DNA of 64,000 bases from Rhizobium sp. BK418 (GTDB lineage Bacteria > Pseudomonadota > Alphaproteobacteria > Rhizobiales > Rhizobiaceae): positions 372,001 through 436,000 of the forward strand of contig NZ_SLZK01000001.1 of NCBI RefSeq assembly GCF_004341105.1, given 5' to 3'. The translations under genes and the position numbers were made by a program. Positions 9,232-17,941 of this stretch are shown here, in pieces. Positions within the stretch are counted from its first letter, which is position 1; each line of letters begins with the position of its first letter. The notes beneath the pieces are model-generated. The model made no database searches, was not told the origin of the DNA, and was given only the letters and a program-made list of their open reading frames with translations.

Positions 9232-9879
9232 TGCCACGGCGCGGCTGCCACGCGCCCGTCCTTGGCCATTCTTCCGGCTCCGCCCGATCGGCTTATAAGA
9301 ACGGTAGAGAATCAGAGCGATGATCAGGCCAACATAGATATACTGCTCGAGATCGAGGATCTTCGTCGACAGGGCGAAGTGTACCGCAGCTGAGGCCGCG
9401 ATGATGTAGACGAGGCGGTGCAGCCAGATCCAGTTCTTGCCGAGCCTGCGGATCGAATAATTGTTCGAGGTGACGGCAAGCGGAACGAGCATTGCCAACG
9501 CACCCATGCCGAACATGATGAACGGACGCTTCACCACGTCGTCGATGACGGCAGAAATATCCAGCGCTTGGTCTAGCACCATATAGACGGTGAAGTGCAT
9601 CAGCGCGTAGTAAAAGGTCAGAAGACCAAGCGCGCGGCGATAGCGCAGGTAATTCCAGCCCAGAAGATCGCGGGCAGGAGTGATCGCAAGCGTCAGGATC
9701 AGGAAGCGGATGGTCCAGATGCCGAGAAAGAGCTCGAACGTTTTGACCGGATCGGCGCCAAGCCGGTCTGTCGCGCCGAGATAGAAATTCCAGGCCGCGG
9801 GCACGAGCCCAATCGCGTAGAGCAGCCAGACGGAAGCCGGCTGCCAGCGCTTCGGAATGGCAAGCGAAAACGCCGCCAT
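9217..9879 (-). CDS. msrQ: Haem-binding membrane subunit of the methionine sulfoxide reductase system
   Basis: MsrQ is a b-type haem protein of the inner membrane (ferric-reductase-like domain) that passes electrons from the respiratory chain or flavins to periplasmic MsrP. The 220-residue sequence has six hydrophobic segments, with histidines in membrane contexts (ALMHFTVYM and WIWLHRLVYIIAAS) that fit haem ligation. The start overlaps the msrP stop (TGATG), showing tight coupling. The C-terminal tail is basic and cytoplasmic-looking. The msrP-msrQ order and overlap match the known pair in proteobacteria. Confidence 0.93.
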   Translation of the reverse strand: MAAFSLAIPKRWQPASVWLLYAIGLVPAAWNFYLGATDRLGADPVKTFELFLGIWTIRFLILTLAITPARDLLGWNYLRYRRALGLLTFYYALMHFTVYMVLDQALDISAVIDDVVKRPFIMFGMGALAMLVPLAVTSNNYSIRRLGKNWIWLHRLVYIIAASAAVHFALSTKILDLEQYIYVGLIIALILYRSYKPIGRSRKNGQGRARGSRAVASSAS

Positions 9880-10826
9880 CAGAAATTCGCCCTCAAATCC
9901 ATGCCCGAGTAGAGGCTGGCAACTTCGTCGGCATAGCCGTTGAAGGGCAGGGTGGGATGACGGCTGGCACCGAAGAAGCCGCTTTCGCCGATCCGCCGTT
10001 CCGTAGCCTGACTCCAGCGCGGATGATCGACGTCAGGATTCACGTTGGCATAAAAGCCATATTCCTGAGCATTCGTCACCTGCCAGGTGTTCTTCGGCTG
10101 CTGCTCGACAAGCGAGATGCGGACGATCGACTTGATGCCCTTGAAACCGTATTTCCAGGGAACGACGAGGCGCACCGGCGCTCCGTTCTGGTTTGGCAGC
10201 GTTTCGCCGTAGAGGCCGACGGCAAGCAGCGTCAGCGGGTGACGGGCTTCGTCCATGCGCAGCCCCTCGACATAAGGCCAGTCGAGCGACTGGAAGAAGC
10301 CGCCCTGACCCGGCATTTCCTCCGGCCGCACAATGGTTTCGAAGGCAACATATTTGGCGCTGCCCTGCGGCTCCACCTTGTCGAGAAGCGCTGACAGAGG
10401 AAAGCCGTTCCACGGAATGACCATCGACCAGGCTTCCACGCAGCGCATGCGGTAGACGCGCTCCTCGATCGGGAATTCCTTCATCAGCGCTTCGATATCG
10501 AAGGTGCCAGGTTTGTTGACCAGGCCGTCGACCTTGATCGTCCATGGCAGCGGCTTGAACTTGTCGGAAAGCGCTGCGGGGTCGCCCTTGTCGAGGCCGA
10601 ATTCGTAAAAATTGTTGTAGCTGGTCACGTCCTTGATCGGCGTGAGCTTATCATCGACCGTGTACTTGCTCTTGACGGTCGAAAGCGCGGCCGCGCTCGC
10701 CCTGCCGGCGCCGTAAAGCGATATGGCCCCAAGCGTTGCGGCACCGAGAAACTCCCGACGCTTCAGATAGACATTGCGCGGCGTGATATCCGACGAGCGG
10801 ATCTTGGGTGGACGATAGGCTGCCAT
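9879..10826 (-). CDS. msrP: Periplasmic protein-methionine-sulfoxide reductase, molybdopterin subunit
   Basis: MsrP repairs oxidised methionines in envelope proteins using a molybdenum cofactor. The 315-residue precursor has a Tat signal with KRREFLG at residues 22-28, cleaved after about residue 46. The single cysteine expected to bind molybdenum is C129 in the RMRCVEAW motif. The fold continues with [20 protein letters not shown], typical of sulfite-oxidase-like domains. It is the first gene of the msrP-msrQ pair and is divergent from ilvD across a 323-bp gap. Confidence 0.95.
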   Translation of the reverse strand: MAAYRPPKIRSSDITPRNVYLKRREFLGAATLGAISLYGAGRASAAALSTVKSKYTVDDKLTPIKDVTSYNNFYEFGLDKGDPAALSDKFKPLPWTIKVDGLVNKPGTFDIEALMKEFPIEERVYRMRCVEAWSMVIPWNGFPLSALLDKVEPQGSAKYVAFETIVRPEEMPGQGGFFQSLDWPYVEGLRMDEARHPLTLLAVGLYGETLPNQNGAPVRLVVPWKYGFKGIKSIVRISLVEQQPKNTWQVTNAQEYGFYANVNPDVDHPRWSQATERRIGESGFFGASRHPTLPFNGYADEVASLYSGMDLRANF

Positions 10827-11149
10827 AGCGAGTTCCTCTTGGGCGGGGGTGGCCCGTGTGAATCCCTAAACGCAGATTACGCGTTTCGCATTAGTGTGTA
10901 TGCCTTGAATCCTAGGCGCGAAAAGCCAATTTTTTGTGTTCGGCCGTGATGGAATAGACCGTAACAAATATGCGCTGGCATCCGTATACGACTGATGGCG
11001 CACCCGTACCGGTTTTGGCCATCCCGGTAGTGACAGGTTGAAACGATTGGATTAGGACAATTCCAAAAAGCGGCGATCGTCCGGCCTTCGCAAATCCTTT
11101 TGCCGCCCCGCATCGCCTGAAAATTCCTGGATATTGAGGGAAGACACCG
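10827..11149. other. Divergent promoter region between msrP and ilvD
   Basis: This 323-bp spacer must hold the promoters of both flanking genes. I see no clear attenuator leader peptide rich in branched-chain residues ahead of ilvD, no strong terminator and no convincing small gene. Confidence 0.4.
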
Positions 11150-12988
11150 ATGCCAGCTTATCGTTCCAGAACCACGACCCACGGCCGTAACATGGCGGGC
11201 GCGCGCGGCCTTTGGCGCGCAACGGGCATGAAGGATTCGGATTTCGGCAAGCCGATCATCGCCGTGGTCAATTCCTTCACTCAGTTCGTGCCCGGCCACG
11301 TTCACCTCAAGGATCTCGGCCAGCTCGTCGCCCGCGAAATCGAGGCGGCCGGCGGCGTCGCCAAGGAGTTCAACACGATCGCCGTCGACGACGGTATCGC
11401 CATGGGCCATGACGGCATGCTCTATTCGCTGCCTTCGCGCGAACTGATCGCCGACAGCGTTGAATACATGGTCAATGCCCACTGTGCCGACGCCATGGTC
11501 TGCATCTCCAATTGCGACAAGATCACCCCCGGCATGTTGATGGCTTCGCTGCGCCTCAACATACCCACCGTCTTCGTCTCCGGCGGTCCGATGGAGGCCG
11601 GCAAGGTCGTCCTGCATGGCAAGACCCATGCGCTCGATCTCGTCGACGCCATGGTCGCTGCGGCCGATGACAAGATCTCCGACGACGACGTCAAGGTTAT
11701 CGAGCGGTCGGCCTGTCCGACCTGCGGTTCGTGCTCCGGCATGTTTACCGCAAATTCCATGAACTGCCTGACCGAGGCCCTTGGCCTGTCGTTGCCCGGC
11801 AACGGCTCGACACTTGCCACCCATGCCGACCGCAAGCGCCTCTTCGTCGAAGCCGGCCACCTGATCGTCGATCTCGCTCGTCGTTATTACGAGCAGGAGG
11901 ACGAGAAGGTCCTGCCGCGCGCAATTGCCTCCAAGCAGGCCTTCGAGAATGCCATGGCGCTCGATATTGCCATGGGCGGCTCCACCAACACGGTTCTGCA
12001 TATTCTGGCGGCTGCCCATGAGGGCGAGGTGGATTTCACCATGGCCGACATCGATGCCTTGTCGCGCCGCGTTCCCTGCCTTTCCAAGGTCGCGCCGGCC
12101 AAGTCCGACGTCCACATGGAAGACGTCCATCGCGCGGGCGGCATCATGTCGATTCTCGGCGAACTGGATAAGGGCGGCCTTCTCAATCGCGACTGCCCGA
12201 CCGTCCATGCCGAGACGCTGGGCGACGCGATCGACCGCTGGGACATCACCCGCACCAACAGCGAGACGGTCCGCAAATTCTATCGCGCTGCTCCGGGCGG
12301 CATCCCGACCCAGATTGCCTTCAGCCAGGAGGCACGCTGGGACGAACTCGATACCGACCGTGTTGGTGGCGTCATCCGCTCGGTCGAACATCCGTTCTCG
12401 AAGGATGGCGGCCTTGCCGTTCTCAAGGGCAATCTGGCCCTCGACGGCTGCATCGTGAAGACCGCCGGTGTGGATGAATCGATCCTGAAATTTTCCGGTC
12501 CGGCCAAGGTCTTCGAGAGCCAGGATGCGGCCGTCAAGGGCATCCTTGGCAATGAGGTCGTCGCCGGTGATGTTGTCGTCATTCGCTACGAAGGCCCGAA
12601 GGGTGGCCCCGGCATGCAGGAAATGCTCTATCCGACGAGCTACCTGAAGTCGAAGGGCCTCGGCAAGGCTTGCGCGCTGATCACCGATGGCCGCTTCTCG
12701 GGCGGTACCTCGGGCCTTTCCATCGGCCATGTCTCGCCGGAAGCGGCCAACGGCGGCACGATCGGTCTCGTGCGCCAGGGCGATATGATCGATATCGATA
12801 TCCCGAACCGCACGATCAGCCTGCGCATCAGCGATACCGAACTTACCGCGCGCCGTGCCGAACAGGATCAGAAGGGCTGGCATCCGGCCGAAGCGCGCAA
12901 GCGCAACGTCTCGACAGCGCTCAAGGCCTATGCAGCCTTCGCAACCAGCGCCGACCGCGGCGCCGTTCGTGACCTGAACGCTCGCTGA
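11150..12988 (+). CDS. ilvD: Dihydroxy-acid dehydratase
   Basis: IlvD removes water from dihydroxy-acids in the third common step of isoleucine and valine synthesis, and is also needed for pantothenate and leucine. The 612-residue length is normal. Iron-sulfur cluster cysteines are visible in [10 protein letters not shown] and in [19 protein letters not shown]. The C-terminal [20 protein letters not shown] block is the second family signature. It stands alone with its own terminator. ilvA, another enzyme of the same pathway, lies separately at 37.3 kb. Confidence 0.98.
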   Translation: MPAYRSRTTTHGRNMAGARGLWRATGMKDSDFGKPIIAVVNSFTQFVPGHVHLKDLGQLVAREIEAAGGVAKEFNTIAVDDGIAMGHDGMLYSLPSRELIADSVEYMVNAHCADAMVCISNCDKITPGMLMASLRLNIPTVFVSGGPMEAGKVVLHGKTHALDLVDAMVAAADDKISDDDVKVIERSACPTCGSCSGMFTANSMNCLTEALGLSLPGNGSTLATHADRKRLFVEAGHLIVDLARRYYEQEDEKVLPRAIASKQAFENAMALDIAMGGSTNTVLHILAAAHEGEVDFTMADIDALSRRVPCLSKVAPAKSDVHMEDVHRAGGIMSILGELDKGGLLNRDCPTVHAETLGDAIDRWDITRTNSETVRKFYRAAPGGIPTQIAFSQEARWDELDTDRVGGVIRSVEHPFSKDGGLAVLKGNLALDGCIVKTAGVDESILKFSGPAKVFESQDAAVKGILGNEVVAGDVVVIRYEGPKGGPGMQEMLYPTSYLKSKGLGKACALITDGRFSGGTSGLSIGHVSPEAANGGTIGLVRQGDMIDIDIPNRTISLRISDTELTARRAEQDQKGWHPAEARKRNVSTALKAYAAFATSADRGAVRDLNAR

Positions 12989-13009
12989 GTCGAATAGCTG
13001 CTCAGATCT

Positions 13010-13043
13010 AAGACCCGCTGATTAAGTCAGCGGGTCTTTCGTT
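13010..13043 (+). terminator. Intrinsic terminator between ilvD and the GFA gene
   Basis: AAGACCCGCTGA (13010-13021) and TCAGCGGGTCTT (13027-13038) make a perfect 12-bp stem with a 5-base loop, followed by a T-rich stretch on +. It lies between convergent genes and may serve both. Confidence 0.88.
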
Positions 13044-13044
13044 T

Positions 13045-13449
13045 TCAGAGATGCCGTGTTTCGGCCGGCACGGTCCACCAGCTGTTGTTCCGGCCGTCGA
13101 AATATTGCACCGGCGCTTCCGCAAGCTCGGCGGGATCGAGATCGTCAAGGCATGCGAGATTGATCGATACATAGGCGCCGCCAACCGCCTCGACATAACC
13201 ATCGCCATAGGCCGCGACGCCGCAATTGGCGCAGAAGCGATGATGGCCGGAGAATGTGCCGAACTGATAGTCGCTGATGCCGGTCTCTTCGCAAAGCAGC
13301 CGGAAATCTTCGGGCTTGATATTGGCACCCCAATAGCGGCGCTTCCAGCAGATCGAGCAGTTGCACTTTCCCGTCCCGGCCTGAAGATCGATATCCGCCT
13401 CGTAGCGGATCCGGCCGCAATGGCAGCTTCCGTGATAGGTCTTCTTCAT
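13045..13449 (-). CDS. GFA-family zinc protein (glutathione-dependent formaldehyde-activating fold)
   Basis: This 134-residue protein is of the GFA/CENP-V family, which binds zinc and in one founding case joins formaldehyde to glutathione. Zinc cysteines are seen in GSCHCGRIRYEA (residues 8-19), CNCSICWKRR (29-38) and RFCANCGV (71-78). The ATG at 13449 has a perfect AGGAGG five bases upstream. It is transcribed away from a MarR gene and shares a symmetric operator region with it, so it is very likely the MarR target. Most GFA proteins have no proven substrate, so formaldehyde detoxification is only a possibility. Confidence 0.88.
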   Translation of the reverse strand: MKKTYHGSCHCGRIRYEADIDLQAGTGKCNCSICWKRRYWGANIKPEDFRLLCEETGISDYQFGTFSGHHRFCANCGVAAYGDGYVEAVGGAYVSINLACLDDLDPAELAEAPVQYFDGRNNSWWTVPAETRHL

Positions 13450-13479
13450 GCGCACCTCCTTGCGTATCGTTGCATCATA

Positions 13480-13522
13480 TGACAACATATTGTCATTAAC
13501 TATGAATGACAATATGTTGTCA
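13480..13522. promoter_or_regulatory. Mirror-symmetric double operator and overlapping divergent promoters (GFA gene / marR)
   Basis: Two 16-bp palindromes, TGACAACATATTGTCA (13480-13495) and its exact reverse complement (13507-13522), flank an 11-bp spacer. On + a TTGTCA element (13490-13495) and a TATGTT element (13513-13518) are 17 bp apart. By symmetry the same pair exists on - (13512-13507 and 13489-13484). Each palindrome thus overlaps the -35 region of one promoter and the -10 of the other, which would let one regulator shut both. The layout is visible; the binding is inferred. Confidence 0.75.
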
Positions 13523-13524
13523 AT

Positions 13525-13977
13525 ATGTCGAAAGAACGTACGCCTGAGGGCGATGCCTTTGCCGCACTGTCGATCGCAGTGCTCCGCCTTTCTGCCCATC
13601 TGCAGGCAGAAGGCGATGCGCTTGCCAAACCCGCTGGGCAGACCAGCGCGCGCTGGCAGGTGCTCGCTGCGGCTGACCACGCCCCCATGTCGGTTGCCGA
13701 TGCAGCGCGTACCCTCGGCCTTGCGCGCCAAGGCGTGCAACGGATCGCCGATCTTCTTGAAGGCGAGGGGTTGATTGCCTATCGCGCCAACCCGGTCCAT
13801 CAGCGCGCCAAGCTGATGGAATTGACTGATGCGGGAAAGAGAGTGCTTGCCGATATCTCCGCCCGTCAGGCGGTTTGGGCAAACGCACACGGTGCCGCTT
13901 GTGGCGAGGAGCGGCTGCGCCACGCCACCAGCCTCATCAACCAGATAATTGCCAGTTTCCAGGGCAGCAGAGATTAG
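13525..13977 (+). CDS. MarR family transcriptional regulator
   Basis: This 150-residue winged-helix protein is of the MarR family, whose dimers usually repress divergent genes and release DNA on binding small phenolic or oxidised ligands. The recognition helix lies in PMSVADAARTLGLARQGVQR (about residues 54-73) and the wing around YRANPVHQRAKLMELTDAGK. The ATG at 13525 lies three bases after the second palindrome and has no Shine-Dalgarno sequence. The predicted transcription start coincides with it, so the message may be leaderless. No alternative in-frame start exists upstream within the promoter. It is probably autoregulated and controls the GFA gene. Confidence 0.88.
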   Translation: MSKERTPEGDAFAALSIAVLRLSAHLQAEGDALAKPAGQTSARWQVLAAADHAPMSVADAARTLGLARQGVQRIADLLEGEGLIAYRANPVHQRAKLMELTDAGKRVLADISARQAVWANAHGAACGEERLRHATSLINQIIASFQGSRD

Positions 13978-13989
13978 GACCAAACGTCC

Positions 13990-14340
13990 TCAGAGCGGAC
14001 GATTGATGTTCTTGTAGGTCTCGTCCAGCTGCTTCAACCGCTCCTGATAAGCGGCACCAATGCAGGCCGCATCGCCGCCGCACGCCTGCCGCTTCTTCAG
14101 CCATGCTGTCTGCTCGTCCTGCAGTGTACCGCGCGAGCCCATGGCCAGCAGGCCGGACAACAACTCGAAGGTCGTCACCATCTTTATATCGGCGTCGTTG
14201 AGCGATCGGTTCTCACAGATCACCTTCTCATCCGGCTGCAGCTCCTTTGCATCGCAGTCGAAGCTCGCTGCCAGCGCGCCGTGCGGCGCAAACGCGAGAA
14301 GCATCGCACAGACTGCGGCGGATTGAATGATGGTCTTCAT
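13990..14340 (-). CDS. Secreted LprI-like protein
   Basis: This is a 116-residue precursor with a signal peptide (MKTIIQSAAVC to ALAA, about residues 1-24). The mature part (FDCDAKELQPDEKVICENRS and the later RQACGGDAACI) resembles the lysozyme-inhibitor LprI-type domain, with four spaced cysteines and repeated short helices ending in YQERLKQLD. The start at 14340 is chosen because it gives a clean signal peptide; an in-frame extension to 14424 would bury it. It ends 12 bp from the marR stop, tail to tail. Whether it inhibits lysozyme is unknown. Confidence 0.75.
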   Translation of the reverse strand: MKTIIQSAAVCAMLLAFAPHGALAASFDCDAKELQPDEKVICENRSLNDADIKMVTTFELLSGLLAMGSRGTLQDEQTAWLKKRQACGGDAACIGAAYQERLKQLDETYKNINRPL

Positions 14341-14617
14341 GATCTCTCCCACTGCAAGGGCACTTCGTTTCCGCTTTACGGCAAAGATGATGCAGGTCGG
14401 TTCTGTGGCAAGGATCAAACCCATTCGCGGCCTTCAAGGCGGTGTCTCTGGTCGGTGACTGCTCGCTGCTTTTAGACTTAAATATCAGTAACCTACTTCA
14501 CTTTCCTGATTCAGATTCCCATAGCCGTATTGCACGATCTTCCATGCTTCCGCCCTCTTTCCTTTCTAGCGTCGGGCGCTACAACGTTTTTCTAGAGAGC
14601 ATTTCAAAAGGATTCCC

Positions 14618-16018
14618 ATGCAAGGCCTGTTCAAACACGCCTCCGTTTCCCTTCTGGCATTGACGCTTCTGCTGCCGGCGGCAGCTTTGGCGCAGACAAA
14701 GACCGTGCCGGAAAGCCAGATGCAGATGCAGCTTTCCTTCGCGCCGCTGGTCAAACAGACCACGGGCGCCGTCGTGAATGTCTATGCTGAGAAGACCATT
14801 CAGCGACAGTCGCCTTTTGCCGGCGATCCCTTCTTCGAGCAGTTCTTCGGCCAGCAGATGCCGAACCGCTCCGAGAAGCAGTCTTCGCTCGGCTCCGGCG
14901 TCATCGTCGAGGCGAATGGCACTGTCGTGACCAACAACCACGTCATCGAAGGCGCCGACGATATCAAGGTGGCCCTGTCCGATGGCCGCGAGTTTCCCTG
15001 CAAGGTCGTTCTTCGCGACGATCGCGTCGATCTGGCCGTGCTGAAGATCGATAGCAAGGCCGATTTCCCGACGCTGCCGATCGGCAATTCCGATGCGGTG
15101 GAGGTCGGTGACCTCGTACTGGCGATCGGCAATCCCTTCGGTGTCGGCCAGACCGTGACGAGCGGCATTGTTTCTGCTCTTGCCCGCAATCAGGTCGTCA
15201 AGAACGAGTTCGGCTTCTTCATTCAGACGGATGCCTCGATCAATCCGGGCAATTCCGGCGGCGCGCTGATGAACATGAAGGGCGAGCTGATCGGCATCAA
15301 CACGGCGATCTTCTCGCGAGGCGGTGGTTCGAACGGTATCGGCTTTGCCATTCCCGCCAACCTCGTGAAGGTCTTCCTCGCCTCGGCCGATTCCGGCGTC
15401 AAATCCTTCGAACGACCCTATATCGGCGCAAGCTTTGATCCGGTGACGTCGGAGGTTGCCGACGCACTTGGCCTTGATAAGGCGCGCGGCGCACTGATCG
15501 CCAAGGTTACGGCAAATAGCCCGGCAGCCAAGGCAGGCCTCAAGGTGGGCGAAATCGTTACCGCCGTTGACGGCATCGCCGTAGAGCATCCAGATGCGCT
15601 CCTCTACCGCCTGACGACGGCCGGCCTCGGTAAGACTGTCAATCTGACGGTCATGGAGAATGGGCGTGCGCAGCAGGTGGCCCTCGCTCTTGTCCGCGCG
15701 CCGGAGACCCAGCCTCGCGATCAGCGCACGATCGGTGGACGTACGCCCTTTACCGGCGCGGTCGTGGAAAACCTTTCGCCGCGTGTGGCCGACGAACTGA
15801 GGATGCCGCTCGATTCAACGGGTGTCGTCATTTCCGACGTTGCAGCGGATTCTCCCGCTGCCCGGCTCGGTTTCGAGCCGAAGGATATCATCGTTTCTAT
15901 CAATGGGGCCGAAGTGAAAACCAGCCGTGACCTGCAGGAGATCGCCGATTCCGACCCCGGCCTCTGGCGGGTCGAGATCGAGCGCGATGGTCAGCGTATC
16001 AGGCAGTTCTTCCGATGA
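14618..16018 (+). CDS. Do/DegP-type periplasmic serine protease with two PDZ domains
   Basis: This 466-residue HtrA-family protease/chaperone handles misfolded envelope proteins. A signal peptide ends near ALAQ (residue 26). The trypsin-like domain has the catalytic triad H108 (TNNHV), D138 (VDLAVLKI) and S213 (NPGNSGGAL). Two PDZ domains follow, at about 270-360 and 385-455. The length is close to Escherichia coli DegQ/DegP. The last bases overlap the start of rarA (ATGA), an unusual but in rhizobia plausible coupling of a periplasmic and a DNA-repair function. Rhizobia carry several Do proteases, so I give no symbol. Confidence 0.93.
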   Translation: MQGLFKHASVSLLALTLLLPAAALAQTKTVPESQMQMQLSFAPLVKQTTGAVVNVYAEKTIQRQSPFAGDPFFEQFFGQQMPNRSEKQSSLGSGVIVEANGTVVTNNHVIEGADDIKVALSDGREFPCKVVLRDDRVDLAVLKIDSKADFPTLPIGNSDAVEVGDLVLAIGNPFGVGQTVTSGIVSALARNQVVKNEFGFFIQTDASINPGNSGGALMNMKGELIGINTAIFSRGGGSNGIGFAIPANLVKVFLASADSGVKSFERPYIGASFDPVTSEVADALGLDKARGALIAKVTANSPAAKAGLKVGEIVTAVDGIAVEHPDALLYRLTTAGLGKTVNLTVMENGRAQQVALALVRAPETQPRDQRTIGGRTPFTGAVVENLSPRVADELRMPLDSTGVVISDVAADSPAARLGFEPKDIIVSINGAEVKTSRDLQEIADSDPGLWRVEIERDGQRIRQFFR

Positions 16019-17331
16019 GTGACGATCTCTTCGCGCCGCGTGTTCCGGAAGAGGTCGCCAGTCGGCGGCCGCTTGCCGATCGCCTGCGGCCGAAGACGCT
16101 TGGAGAGGTCACCGGTCAGGAGCATCTGACCGGTGAGGACGGCGTTCTGCGCCGGATGATCGACAGCGGTTCGCTCGGCTCTATGATTTTTTGGGGCCCG
16201 CCCGGCACCGGCAAGACGACGGTCGCGCGGCTGCTGTCCGGAGAAGCCGGTCTGGCATTCGAACAGATCTCGGCGATCTTTTCCGGCGTCGCCGATCTGA
16301 AGAAAGTCTTCGAAGCAGCTCGCATGCGCCGCATGGATGGCCGCCAGACGCTGCTCTTCGTTGATGAGATTCATCGCTTCAACCGCGCTCAGCAGGATAG
16401 TTTCCTACCGGTCATGGAGGACGGCACCGTCATCCTCGTCGGCGCGACAACAGAGAACCCATCCTTCGAACTCAATGCCGCTCTGCTGTCGCGCGCCCGC
16501 GTGCTGACATTCAAGTCGCATGACGAGCAGAGCCTTGAGGAACTGCTGAAGCGCGCAGAGGCTGCCGAGAGCAGATCGTTGCCTTTGACCGAGGATGCGC
16601 GCGCCAGCCTGATCCGCATGGCCGACGGAGATGGTCGCGCCGTGCTGACGTTGGCCGAGGAAGTCTGGCGCGCTGCCCGCCAAGGCGAGACCTTCGATAC
16701 CGAGGGCCTGACGCGCATCGTCCAGCGTCGCGCGCCCGTCTATGACAAGGCACAGGACGGTCACTACAATCTGATCTCTGCACTTCACAAATCGGTCCGC
16801 GGTTCCGATCCGGATGCCGCGCTCTATTATCTCGCCCGCATGTTCGATGCCGGCGAGGACCCGCTCTACCTTGGCCGACGGCTGGTACGCATGGCGGTGG
16901 AGGATATCGGTCTTGCCGATCCGCAGGCGCTGGTAATCTGCAATGCCGCCAAGGATGCCTATGACTATCTCGGTTCGCCGGAAGGTGAATTGGCACTGGC
17001 AGAAGCCTGCGTCTATCTCGCGACCGCACCGAAATCGAACGCGGTCTATACTGCCTTCAAGGCTGCGACCATGGCTGCGAAGCAGAATGGTTCGCTCCTG
17101 CCGCCGAAGCACATCCTGAACGCGCCGACAAAGCTGATGAAGGGCGAGGGATATGGCGAAGGCTACCGCTACGACCACGACGAGCCGGACGCCTTTTCAG
17201 GCCAGGATTATTTTCCGGAGAAAATGGGCCGCCAGACTTTCTACGATCCGCCCGAACGCGGTTTCGAACGCGAGATCCGCAAGCGGCTGGATTGGTGGGC
17301 GAAGCTTCGCAAGGAGCGCAATCCGCGCTGA
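16015..17331 (+). CDS. rarA: Replication-associated recombination protein A (AAA+ ATPase)
   Basis: RarA (MgsA) is a clamp-loader-like AAA+ ATPase acting at stalled replication forks. The 438-residue protein has Walker A GPPGTGKTT (about residues 62-70), Walker B LLFVDEIHRFN (about 117-127) and sensor motifs such as GATTENPSFE. The C-terminal tetramerisation domain includes NAVYTAFKAA and GEGYGEGYRYDHD, both typical of the family. Its start codon overlaps the protease stop by 4 bp. It converges on the DUF1883 gene with only 17 bp between. Confidence 0.95.
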   Translation: MSDDLFAPRVPEEVASRRPLADRLRPKTLGEVTGQEHLTGEDGVLRRMIDSGSLGSMIFWGPPGTGKTTVARLLSGEAGLAFEQISAIFSGVADLKKVFEAARMRRMDGRQTLLFVDEIHRFNRAQQDSFLPVMEDGTVILVGATTENPSFELNAALLSRARVLTFKSHDEQSLEELLKRAEAAESRSLPLTEDARASLIRMADGDGRAVLTLAEEVWRAARQGETFDTEGLTRIVQRRAPVYDKAQDGHYNLISALHKSVRGSDPDAALYYLARMFDAGEDPLYLGRRLVRMAVEDIGLADPQALVICNAAKDAYDYLGSPEGELALAEACVYLATAPKSNAVYTAFKAATMAAKQNGSLLPPKHILNAPTKLMKGEGYGEGYRYDHDEPDAFSGQDYFPEKMGRQTFYDPPERGFEREIRKRLDWWAKLRKERNPR

Positions 17332-17348
17332 GAGCGGACCGCGTGAAT

Positions 17349-17651
17349 TCAGGCGCGTCTCTGCGCGCTGGGGGCGTTGATCAGCTTGACGGAGGAATCC
17401 GCCAACCCATGATGGCCTTCCATGTCGACGACGACATGCCAGTGACCGCTTTCGGGAATGGCGAGCTTGACGGGTGACTTGCGCGCGACACCGCCGATAT
17501 ACTTGAAATCGAGCACTTCGGTGAAGCGCTGGAAATTTGGCGCCGTCATCAGCCGCACATTGTTCACGGCGCTCAGCGACACCTCGATGATCGTTCCAGC
17601 GCGCTGTTCCTTAAGATCATAATGGGTGAAGCGGAAGTTTGGTTTCGGCAT
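17349..17651 (-). CDS. DUF1883 protein
   Basis: This 100-residue protein matches the small DUF1883 family: it begins MPKPNFRFTHYDLKEQRAGT, and has VSLSAVNNVRLMTAPNFQRF and ESGHWHVVVDMEGH in the right order. In other bacteria the domain is sometimes fused to TIR domains, where it is thought to have a sensing or adaptor role; here it stands alone. It looks cytoplasmic, with no signal or membrane segment. The function is unknown. Confidence 0.8.
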   Translation of the reverse strand: MPKPNFRFTHYDLKEQRAGTIIEVSLSAVNNVRLMTAPNFQRFTEVLDFKYIGGVARKSPVKLAIPESGHWHVVVDMEGHHGLADSSVKLINAPSAQRRA

Positions 17652-17775
17652 CGGTCTCGCGGCATATGAAGTCTCTGCAGGTGAGACTCTATCAGCGCGG
17701 CAGTTAAGGAAAGGTTGGAAACTCCCGTCGTGTTGCCGTTCCCGTTGTCTCAAAATGGCAGGAACGGCACCGTAT

Positions 17776-17928
17776 TTAGTGGATGTTACCGGCGCTACGC
17801 GCAAGAGGTGCAAAATCGAGCACCATGCCTGCGGTCGCGCGGCAGATCTCATCCGGATTGTGGTCGCACTCTTCCGCAGTGAAATGGAGGGCCGCGGCTT
17901 CGTTGATGAAGAGACCGCCGAATCGCAT
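17776..17928 (-). CDS. Possible 50-residue protein downstream of the ketopantoate-reductase gene
   Basis: An open frame of 50 codons begins with ATG at 17928 and runs MRFGGLFINEAAALHFTAEE to a stop at 17776. Its composition (mostly GC-ending codons, balanced charge) looks coding. The same frame stays open for several codons upstream of the ATG, toward the end of the reductase gene. There is no clear Shine-Dalgarno site, so it would depend on coupling to the upstream gene, whose stop is 13 bp away. I recognise no family. It may also be the remnant of a longer gene. Confidence 0.35.
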   Translation of the reverse strand: MRFGGLFINEAAALHFTAEECDHNPDEICRATAGMVLDFAPLARSAGNIH

Positions 17929-17941
17929 AAAGAGGCGGCCA

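Noticed and set aside
10877-12883. 668-codon open frame on - opposite ilvD
   Set aside because: It lies fully antisense to the well-identified ilvD gene and mirrors its codon bias; no family resemblance or ribosome-binding site.
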